14,162 nucleotides of DNA from CAZTZY01 sp964617765 (GTDB lineage: Bacteria > Pseudomonadota > Gammaproteobacteria > Pseudomonadales > DT-91): positions 1-14,162 of the forward strand of contig CAZTZY010000077.1 of assembly GCA_964617765.1 (NCBI GenBank), read 5' to 3'. The notes below the pieces were generated by a model. It made no database searches. It was not told the origin of the DNA and saw only the letters and a list, made by a program, of their open reading frames with translations. This document shows positions 6,719 through 13,601 of this stretch, piece after piece. Numbering within the stretch: position 1 is the stretch's first letter; the number at the start of each line of letters is the position of its first letter. A program made the position numbers and the translations under genes.

Positions 6719-7900
6719 ATGCCAACAATCGGTACAAAATTTTCCCCGACATCCATCAAGGTATTAATGTTAGGCTCCGGCGAGCTGGGCAAGGAAGTCG
6801 TTATCGAACTGCAACGTCTGGGTTGCGAAGTGATTGCCTGCGATCGCTACGACAACGCACCGGCGATGCATGTGGCTGATCGTTCGTATACGTTCTCGAT
6901 GCTCGATGGCAAGGAATTACGCCGCGTGATCGAACTCGAAAAACCGCATTATATCGTGCCCGAAATTGAAGCCATTGCGACCGATGCATTGGTGGAGCTG
7001 GAACAGGAAGGCTTTCATGTGGTGCCCACTGCACGCGCCGCCAAACTCACCATGCATCGAGAAGGCATTCGCCGATTAGCCGCGGAAGAACTGGGTTTGT
7101 CGACATCGCCTTACCAGTTTGCCGATAACAAGGCCGACTTCATCAAGGCTATCGAAAGTATCGGAATGCCATGTGTGGTTAAACCCATCATGAGTTCCTC
7201 CGGTAAAGGCCAAAGCGTGGTAAAAACCGCAGCCGATATCGACCATGCCTGGCAATACGCCCAGGAAGGCGGCAGGGCAGGTGCGGGCAAAGTGATTGTT
7301 GAAGGCTTTATTGATTTCGATTATGAAATCACACTGCTCACTGTGCGCCATCGTGATGGTGTCAGTTTTTGCGAGCCCATAGGCCATAGGCAGGAAGAAG
7401 GTGATTACCAGGAATCGTGGCAGCCACAGGCGATGAGTGTGATCGCACTTCAAGAATCAAAAAAGGTTGCTGAAAAAGTGACGAGTGCATTGGGTGGTCG
7501 CGGTATTTTTGGTGTGGAGCTGTTTATTAAAGGCGATAAAGTGTATTTCAGCGAAGTGTCACCTCGCCCGCACGACACCGGCCTCGTTACACTGATATCA
7601 CAAGACCTTTCACAGTTTGCCCTGCATGCCCGCGCTATACTCGGCTTGCCGATTCCCAATATTCACCAGCACGGCCCATCAGCCTCACGCGTGATCCTCG
7701 CAGAAGGCCATTCCCATCAACTGGCTTTTGGTAATCTGGCATTGGTATTGGCACAACCCGATACGCAAATCCGCTTGTTTGGCAAACCCGAAGTGGCCGG
7801 CAAGCGCCGAATGGGTGTGGTGTTAGCGCGTGATGTGGATATTGAAAAAGCCAAGGCAAAGGCAATTCATTCGGCGGCGAAGGTGACGTTGAAGTTATAA
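6719..7900 (+). CDS. purT: Formate-dependent GAR transformylase PurT
   Basis: Phosphoribosylglycinamide formyltransferase 2, which adds formate to GAR using ATP (third step of de novo purine synthesis) without folate. The length of 393 aa matches E. coli PurT. It has the N-terminal GSGELGKEV (19-27), an ATP-grasp domain with K155 and SSSGKGQ (159-165), and the Mg/ATP site EVSPRPHDTG (279-288). AAAGG at 6704-6708, inside the end of trmO, serves as ribosome site. The C-terminus AIHSAAKVTLKL aligns with the E. coli end, so these codons are genuine purT. Copies of these last codons recur in both downstream repeat arrays. Transcription converges with emrB, with array 1 between them. Confidence 0.97.
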   Translation: MPTIGTKFSPTSIKVLMLGSGELGKEVVIELQRLGCEVIACDRYDNAPAMHVADRSYTFSMLDGKELRRVIELEKPHYIVPEIEAIATDALVELEQEGFHVVPTARAAKLTMHREGIRRLAAEELGLSTSPYQFADNKADFIKAIESIGMPCVVKPIMSSSGKGQSVVKTAADIDHAWQYAQEGGRAGAGKVIVEGFIDFDYEITLLTVRHRDGVSFCEPIGHRQEEGDYQESWQPQAMSVIALQESKKVAEKVTSALGGRGIFGVELFIKGDKVYFSEVSPRPHDTGLVTLISQDLSQFALHARAILGLPIPNIHQHGPSASRVILAEGHSHQLAFGNLALVLAQPDTQIRLFGKPEVAGKRRMGVVLARDVDIEKAKAKAIHSAAKVTLKL

Positions 7901-7920
7901 AAAAATTGCTTATATCAATC

Positions 7921-8376
7921 TGTAGGAGCGCCACTTTGGCGCGATGATTTCGAATTGAGATGAATCGTGGTTATGAGCCGCTCCTACGTTATTCATTCTG
8001 CGGCGAAGGTATTAATCTGTAGGAGCGCAACTTTGGCGCGATGAATTCGAATTGAGATGAATCGCGGTTATGAGCTGCTCCTACGTTATTCATTCTGCGG
8101 CGAAGGTATCAATCTGTACGAGCGCCACTTTGGCGCGATAATTCCGAATTGAGACGAATCGCGGTAATGAGCCGCTCCTACGTTATTCATTCTGCGGCGA
8201 AGGTATCAATGTGTAGGAGCGCCACTTTGGCGCGATGATTTCGAATTGAGATGAATCGCGGTTATGAGCTGCTCCTGCGTTATTCATTCTGCGGCGAAGG
8301 TATCAATGTGTAGGAGCGCCACTTTGGCGCGATGATTTCGAATTGAGATGAATCGCGGCTAAGAGCCGCTCCTACA
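7921..8376. repeat. Array 1: five BIME-like units, 97-bp period
   Basis: Five 68-bp palindromic units start at 7921, 8018, 8115, 8212 and 8309, exactly 97 bp apart. Each has an outer stem (TAGGAGCG/CGCTCCTA), a left hairpin (GCGCCA-ctt-TGGCGC) and a right hairpin around GCGGCT/AGCCGC, giving a clover-like fold of two opposed REP hairpins. The 29-bp spacers (7989-8017, 8086-8114, 8183-8211, 8280-8308) contain ATTCATTCTGCGGCGAAGGT, which matches purT 7865-7884 at 19 of 20 bases. The array fills the gap between convergent purT and emrB and could end transcription of both. No gene lies in it. Confidence 0.9.
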
Positions 8377-8400
8377 TTATTTTATTGTATTTAAAGCGGA

Positions 8401-9927
8401 TTATTTCACGGCCGGCTTCAAAAGAAACACCAGCGGAAATGTCACCAGCACCACCCACATCATCAAACGAAAATCCTGCAGGTAGGCGAGTGTAATGGCT
8501 TGCCGGCTCACTTCGGCATTCAGTGCCATTAATCCCTGAGTGGAATGGGTAGAGTAAATTCCCGCCTCTTGTGCATATTGCAGTGCAGTACTGGACGGGT
8601 TTATAAATTCGGATAAGGCGGCATGGTTCGCCTGTGCATTTTGGCCGAGTTTGGAAATGACAATGGATATGCCGATGCTGCTGCCTATATTACGCATCAG
8701 GCTGAACAGCGAGGTGCCTTCATTGCGGAAGTGTGGTGCCAGTGTTGAAAACGCTACGGTAGTTAAGGGTACAAACACAAAAGCCAGGCCAAAGCCCTGG
8801 ATGACGTTGGCGATAACGACATCCCAGGCGGTCATGTCGGTAGTGAACTGGCTCATCATCCATAAGGAATAAATGGTAAGGAACAAACCAAAATAGATGG
8901 TGAGGCGAATATCAATTTTTCCTGCCAGTTTGCCCACCAGCACCATCGCAAACATGGTGCCTACGCCGCGGGGTGCCAGTAACAGGCCGACATCAACCAC
9001 AGGGAAATTCATCAGGTTATGCATGAAAGGTGGCAGCAGTGTGGTGGCAGAAAGCAGGATGATACCGACGGTGAAAATGGAAACGACGGCCACGGTGAAG
9101 TTCCTGTCCCTGAACATGTTGGGGTTGATGTAAGGGTTGTCGTGGGTGAATATGTGGGCAAAAAACAGGTAGGTGCTGAGCGCTGAAATAAAGCCGAGCA
9201 ATTGTATTTGCAGGCTGGCAAACCAGTTTAGTGATTCACCTTTATCGAGCAACATCTGGAACGCGCCTATGGCTACACTGAAAAAAATAAAGCCGGCCCA
9301 ATCCAGCCGCCGCGTTTTATCCAGTGGGGATTCCTGCAAGAATGTATTTAAGCCCAGCCAGGCCAACAAGCCAAACGGAATATTGATATAAAAAACCCAG
9401 CGCCAATTATAGTATTCCGTTAGCCAGCCGCCTAGCGTTGGGCCAAGTATCGGGCCTACCATAATGCCCATGCCCCAGATAGCCATCGCCATGCCGTGTT
9501 TTTCGACAGGATAGGCATCGAGTAATATGGATTGTGAGAGTGGCACCAGACTGGCGCCAAATACGCCTTGCAGCAAGCGAAATAACACCATTTGTGTCAG
9601 GTTCTGCGCCATGCCGCATAGCATGGATGTCAGGGTAAAGCCGATAACAGCGAGCAGAAAGATACGCTTTCGTCCAAATCGTGCGGTGAGGAATCCTGTC
9701 AGTGGCATGCAAATAGCGGAGGCCACAATATATGAGGTGAGTACCCAGGCTATCTGGTCTTGTGTAGCGCCCATGGTGCCTTGCATGTGTGGCAAGGCGA
9801 CATTGGCAATAGTGGTGTCCAGTGTTTGCATGATGGTTGTTACCATCACCGACAAAGTGAGAAAACCGCGATGCGGAGTTTTCTGTGGCACAGATGGCTG
9901 GACTGGGGTTTGCGTAGCTGCGCTCAC
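8401..9927 (-). CDS. emrB: EmrB-like DHA2-family multidrug efflux permease
   Basis: Inner-membrane proton-driven drug exporter of the major facilitator superfamily, 14-helix DHA2 type. The 508-aa protein has LDTTIANVALP (36-46), motif A GFLTARFGRKR (78-88) and the antiporter motif C GPILGPTLGG (158-167). Many hydrophobic segments continue to the C-terminus. The start is GTG at 9925-9927, two bases after the emrA stop; the next internal ATG would remove the first helix. The Shine-Dalgarno is weak, so coupling to emrA is likely. With EmrA and an outer-membrane TolC channel it would form a three-part pump. No TolC gene is in the window. The substrates are unknown. Confidence 0.93.
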   Translation of the reverse strand: MSAATQTPVQPSVPQKTPHRGFLTLSVMVTTIMQTLDTTIANVALPHMQGTMGATQDQIAWVLTSYIVASAICMPLTGFLTARFGRKRIFLLAVIGFTLTSMLCGMAQNLTQMVLFRLLQGVFGASLVPLSQSILLDAYPVEKHGMAMAIWGMGIMVGPILGPTLGGWLTEYYNWRWVFYINIPFGLLAWLGLNTFLQESPLDKTRRLDWAGFIFFSVAIGAFQMLLDKGESLNWFASLQIQLLGFISALSTYLFFAHIFTHDNPYINPNMFRDRNFTVAVVSIFTVGIILLSATTLLPPFMHNLMNFPVVDVGLLLAPRGVGTMFAMVLVGKLAGKIDIRLTIYFGLFLTIYSLWMMSQFTTDMTAWDVVIANVIQGFGLAFVFVPLTTVAFSTLAPHFRNEGTSLFSLMRNIGSSIGISIVISKLGQNAQANHAALSEFINPSSTALQYAQEAGIYSTHSTQGLMALNAEVSRQAITLAYLQDFRLMMWVVLVTFPLVFLLKPAVK

Positions 9928-9929
9928 GT

Positions 9930-10988
9930 TTACAGCCTGAAATCCGTCAGTTTGCGTTTATGCCCGGTGTCGATGCTGATAAATGCACTCAGGCCGGCGC
10001 GCAGTACGGGAGCCTCTTTCTCTGGCGTAATACTGACACGTACGGTCAGGCGCTGGGCAATCTTTACCCAGTTGCCCGATGCATTTTGCGCAGGAATTAC
10101 CGAAAACTCTGCGCCAGTGGCTGGACTGATGCTTTCCACAAGCCCATGCCAGTGATGGTCTGGATAGGTATCGACATCAATCTGTACATCCTGGCCTTCA
10201 CGCACATAGGTTAAATCGGTTTCGGTGAGGTTGGCTTCAATCCACAGACTGTCATCGGCAACCAGAACGGTAGCGGCATTGCCAGCGTTAACATATTGCC
10301 CGGCTTTCGGCGGTTTGCTGATGGTGCCCGGGCGGCTGGCTTTTACCAGGGTATGTTCAAGATCGAGTTTGGCTTGTTCCAGTTCGCTGGCAGCGGCTAA
10401 GTATAGTGGGTGTTGCTCTATAGGTGATGTGTTATTCCCGCCGGCCGCGACTATCTGTTTTAACTCGTCTTCAAGCAAGGCGATTTTTTGCTGGCTGATT
10501 TCGGCCTCGTGTGCCAGTGCATCCTGACTAACCTTTGAAATGTAATTCATCACTGCCGGGTTTGACTGGCGTTTTTGCTCTTGCAGGGCATACGCATAAT
10601 TGATTTTGGCGATGCGGATTTCAGCCTGTTTTGAATTATAGTTGGCTTTCAGTGTAGCAATATCACTGCTGGCTTGATTGAGTTTGGCCTGTGCATGGGC
10701 AACAGCAATAGTGAAGTGGGCATCTTCAAGGCGGAACAGCGGCTGGCCAGACTGTACTTTCTGGTTATCGGTGACAAACACTTCGGCTATGGTGCCTGAG
10801 ACTTCGCTGCCCACGGGAACTTTCTCTGCCTTGATATAGGCATTGTCGGTTTCTACAAAACGGCCGCCGTGTAAATAGAAACCCAGCCCGATGGCGATGA
10901 CGAGGCAAGGAACCACGCCCAGTAGAATAAAGCGCTTTATTTTCAGCGCAGCTGGAGCGGTGGCAGGTGTTGTTGTCGATGTATTCAT
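9930..10988 (-). CDS. emrA: EmrA-like periplasmic adaptor (HlyD family)
   Basis: Membrane-fusion protein linking the EmrB permease to an outer-membrane channel. A single N-terminal anchor helix (about 20-39) is followed by a lipoyl-like half (ETDNAYIKAEKVPV; GTIAEVFVTDNQKVQSG), a helical hairpin (about 95-215) and the second lipoyl and barrel domains. The EmrA-type segment SPATGAEFSVIPAQNASG lies near the end. The 352-aa length is slightly shorter than E. coli EmrA (390), with the hairpin as the likely shorter part. It starts 29 bases after marR and ends two bases before emrB, a three-gene operon. The ribosome site is weak. Confidence 0.93.
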   Translation of the reverse strand: MNTSTTTPATAPAALKIKRFILLGVVPCLVIAIGLGFYLHGGRFVETDNAYIKAEKVPVGSEVSGTIAEVFVTDNQKVQSGQPLFRLEDAHFTIAVAHAQAKLNQASSDIATLKANYNSKQAEIRIAKINYAYALQEQKRQSNPAVMNYISKVSQDALAHEAEISQQKIALLEDELKQIVAAGGNNTSPIEQHPLYLAAASELEQAKLDLEHTLVKASRPGTISKPPKAGQYVNAGNAATVLVADDSLWIEANLTETDLTYVREGQDVQIDVDTYPDHHWHGLVESISPATGAEFSVIPAQNASGNWVKIAQRLTVRVSITPEKEAPVLRAGLSAFISIDTGHKRKLTDFRL

Positions 10989-11017
10989 GGTTAAATCCAG
11001 AAGCTTAAAAGCTAATA

Positions 11018-11446
11018 CTATTGATCGGTCAGGTTATCGCGCATTTTGACCAGAACTTTTTGTGCTGCGCTGATTTCCTTGTCGCTGAGATTGCCCAACA
11101 CATCCTGGCGAATTGCAGTGGTCATTGCGGTAATATCTTGCAAGTAGGGTGTGGCTGCATGCGTCAGGAATAACTGGTAAGCGCGGCGGTCCACAGGATC
11201 GGCACGGCGTTCAATCAGGCCCATGTCTTCGAGCTGGTCGATGAGTTTCACCAGGCTGATGGGCTGCATTTCGAGAATATCCGCCAGTTCAACCTGGCGC
11301 ATGCCTTGCTGGCGTGAAAGATGAACCAACACGCGTGCCTGGACAAAAGTGAGGGCGTTACCCTCAAGGCGTTTCTGGAATTCCCGGCGCATTAAGCGGG
11401 AAACATCCACCAGTAAAAAGCCGATATTGTCATCTTTTTGATTCAT
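11018..11446 (-). CDS. MarR-family regulator of the efflux operon
   Basis: A 142-aa winged-helix repressor, probably an EmrR/MprA counterpart that releases DNA on binding drug-like molecules. The helix-turn-helix covers about 51-78 (QVELADILEMQPISLVKLIDQL core) and the wing is about 80-95 with the family hallmark DPVDRR (83-88). The frame is open back to 11545, but residues before MNQKDD are not MarR-like. ATGs at 11458, 11452 and 11446 are candidate starts, and I chose 11446 because family similarity begins there. A palindrome at 11466-11481 just upstream is a plausible self-operator. It is the first gene of the operon with emrA and emrB. Confidence 0.88.
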   Translation of the reverse strand: MNQKDDNIGFLLVDVSRLMRREFQKRLEGNALTFVQARVLVHLSRQQGMRQVELADILEMQPISLVKLIDQLEDMGLIERRADPVDRRAYQLFLTHAATPYLQDITAMTTAIRQDVLGNLSDKEISAAQKVLVKMRDNLTDQ

Positions 11447-11465
11447 ATGCATAACCATATAATAT

Positions 11466-11481
11466 ATAAAGTATACTATAT
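11466..11481 (-). promoter_or_regulatory. Candidate MarR operator over a -10 box
   Basis: On the reverse strand this reads ATATAGTATACTTTAT, an imperfect palindrome matching at 7 of 8 positions per arm around AGTATACT. It contains TATACT, a good -10 hexamer, but no good -35 box is visible. Size and position, directly before marR, fit an autoregulated MarR operator. No binding evidence exists. Confidence 0.35.
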
Positions 11482-11614
11482 TGCCTTTTGCTGAAATCTC
11501 AATCAAGAAATAATGACAATGTGTTAATAGCTGCGTGTGAATCAAGTTGGTCTATTGTTTAGTCTAACTTTCATTCCTGCAGAGCAAGACAGACTATGTT
11601 GAGGCAGATTTATG

Positions 11615-12052
11615 GGTATGAGCGCTACTTTGGCGCGATGATTTTAATTGAGACGAATCGCGGCTAAGAGCCGCTCATACGAGATTTATTCAGTGGCGAT
11701 GGTGACATTGAAGTTATAAAAGTTGCTGGTATCAATCTGTAAGAGCGCCACTTTGGCGCGATGATTCAGAGATGAGATCATTCGCGGCTAAGAGCCGCTC
11801 CTACGAGATTTATTCAGTGGTGATGGTGGCATTGAAGTTATAAAAGTTGCTGGTATCAATCTGTAGGAGCGCCACTTTGGCGCGTTGATTTTAATTGAGA
11901 CGAATCGCGGCTAAGAGCCGCTCCTACATTATTCATTCAGTGGCGAAGGTAACATTGAAGTTATAAAAGTTGCTGGTATCAATCTGTAGGAGCGCCACTT
12001 TGGCGCGATGATTCAGAGATGAGACAAATCGAGGCTAAGAGTTCCTCCTGCG
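11615..12052. repeat. Array 2: four BIME-like units with purT-tail spacers
   Basis: Four units related to array 1 start at 11615, 11738, 11862 and 11985 (period 123-124 bp). Units 1 and 3 share the internal sequence TTTTAATTGAGACGAATCG, while units 2 and 4 have TTCAGAGATGAGA. The array therefore alternates A-B-A-B, a higher-order repeat of about 247 bp. The spacers (11682-11737, 11806-11861, 11929-11984) each carry the end of purT followed by the purT-array junction sequence. The first and last units are the most diverged. It lies between the sterol reductase stop and the marR leader and may act as terminator for the former. Confidence 0.88.
11931..11966 (+). pseudogene. purT: Copied 3' tail of purT in an array spacer
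   Basis: These 36 bases match purT 7865-7900 at 32 positions and end at the same TAA. Read in the purT frame they give IHSVAKVTLKL and stop, against IHSAAKVTLKL in purT. Three of the four changes are silent third-position changes (TCG/TCA, GTG/GTA, ACG/ACA). Similarity continues past the stop through ATCAATCTGTAGGAGCG with a 2-bp shortening. More diverged tails end at the TAA at 11717-11719 and 11841-11843. This is not a functional gene but a fragment captured by the repeat. Confidence 0.85.
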
Positions 12053-12062
12053 TTGTATAACT

Positions 12063-13306
12063 TTAGTAAATCCCTGGAATAATATGCCAGCGCACTTGCT
12101 TGCGGTAAGCCTTCCAGTCGTCGCCGTATTTGGCCGCGCAATGCCTGTCGTCACGCCAATCCCTGTGGATAAGCAAAATCACAAACGCCAGAAAGTAGCC
12201 ATAACCGAAAAGTGTATGGGTGCCTACCGCCAAACCCATCGCTAGAGACATCATCAAATCACCCAGGTAATTGGCATGGCTGGCAACACCCCACCAGCCG
12301 CAGGTGAGCAGTTTGGTGCCGTGTTGTGTTTGTATATAAGTAGGTTCCTTGCCCCAGATTTTGGTGGCGCGGTTCTGGCGGAAGCGGTGTTTCTGGATAT
12401 TGCACTGGCGGAAGATAAAATAACCGGTAAGGCCAATACACAAAATGCCAGCCACCGCCCAGCCCGGCAACACATAAGGATTGTTAGCGAGATACACAGC
12501 GGCCAGCGGATAAAAGAACGGCACATAGACCAGGCTGCCCCAGCATAACATCCAGCCAAACGGCTCGTGGATGATGTCCCAGGTGGTTAATATCGCATCT
12601 TCCACAACATAGTAATCGGTAATATACAGGCAGATAACAAAACTGGTCAGCAACAGGCTGTTCGATACCGTGCCAAAGGTTTCGTACTGGTGTGCAATAC
12701 ACGACAACGCAATCACCACCCAAAAAGTAAGGCCGGGTCGTGATTCGCAAAAGAACTTCCAGTCGAACTTGCCATTGCGCGGGTTGCGAGCAGCACCGAG
12801 GAAAAACGCTTCCAGGGCATTCATTTTGCGTTCTTCATCATTTGCCTGGCTGCGGCCAAGGAAATAAATATAAAAACACAGTGCGTAAACCAGGATATTC
12901 GCTGTGGTGAGAATGGAGCCCATATTGTCATAAATAAAACTGCCGGGCAGGATGCCTGTGAAATGCAGCGTCACCCACAGTGTAATCGTTATGGAAAAAG
13001 ACAACAATCCATTCAGCGTATAATCCAGCCGCGAACCATCTTCCCGCGGCTGGCCTTTCTCCAGTTTACCGGGCAAAAAGTGGTAAAGGCTCGCCTGCAA
13101 TAACAGCCAGCCAGCATAAAATGCCAGTGCCTTAATGCTAGGCGGCGAGATATGTGACCAGAAAGCGAGATCGGGAAAGGTGATAGCGCCGTTGAGGTGG
13201 AATACCGAAATCTGCAATACCATACCCACAACGGCAGGCCGATGATCATGATGGCAAAGGCGACCATATTGAAGCGGCGTAGTGAGTGTGAAATTGTAGT
13301 GTTCAT
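12063..13306 (-). CDS. ERG4/ERG24-family sterol reductase, frameshifted near N-terminus
   Basis: A polytopic membrane enzyme of the sterol C14/C24/C7 reductase family, which reduces sterol double bonds with NADPH. The C-terminal signature is exact: LLIHRDWRDDRHCAAKYGDDW (378-398 of the restored protein), with GAARNPRNGKFDWKFF (171-186) and SRPGLTFW as the first signature. Other family features are EDAILTTWDIIHEPFGW and the NADPH-region HANYLGD. The N-terminus MNTTISHSLRRFNMV...LPLWVWY lies in another frame starting at 13306. Adding one base near 13217 joins it to LQISVFHLNGAI and gives a 414-aa protein of normal size. The main frame also runs open to 13400, but that stretch is not family-like. 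This is either a sequencing error or a real inactivation. Which bond is reduced cannot be told. Confidence 0.85.
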
Positions 13307-13601
13307 GGGAGATTCTCTGGCTTTGGCTAATTACGTTGGTTAGTCTTGTTTTTAAATCTAGATTAGACCAATATTCACAATATAAAAATAATCGCCCCAA
13401 TTACTTTTTTATAAGGCTTATTCCAGGTAATTATGGGTTGATAAGTAGACTGTAAGGTTTAACTTTGCATTTTTCTAGGTAATGTCAATTAATTAGACGG
13501 CTAGTTAGATGGCTAAACAAATATAATGGATAAGAAAATCATCAGATTCTCTCATCTTCCCCAGTGTTTTTTATATAACAAATTGAAAAGGATTACTTCA
13601 A
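13307..13601. promoter_or_regulatory. Divergent promoter region, sterol reductase / Sel1 lipoprotein
   Basis: AT-rich region with no gene, expected to drive both divergent genes. On the right side a 12-bp tandem repeat, TTAGACGGCTAG then TTAGATGGCTAA (13493-13516), is followed by a perfect TATAAT at 13522-13527. The repeat covers the position where a -35 box would lie and no -35 consensus is present, which suggests an activator-dependent promoter. On the left side TTGGTTAGTCT (13336-13346) and TTAGACCAA (13363-13371) carry similar motifs. A clear ribosome site (AAAAGGA, 13586-13592) precedes the lipoprotein gene. Confidence 0.4.

Noticed and set aside
7921..12052. The regularly spaced arrays as CRISPR
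   Set aside because: The repeated units are 68-bp palindromes and the spacers are near-identical purT-derived sequence, whereas CRISPR spacers are unique; no cas genes are nearby.
7921..12052. The palindromic units as integron attC sites
   Set aside because: No cassettes with genes lie between units, no integrase is present and the core attC triplets are not evident.
13307..13400. N-terminal extension of the sterol reductase main frame to an ATG at 13400
   Set aside because: The encoded residues are not membrane-like or family-like; the real N-terminus lies in the other frame from 13306.
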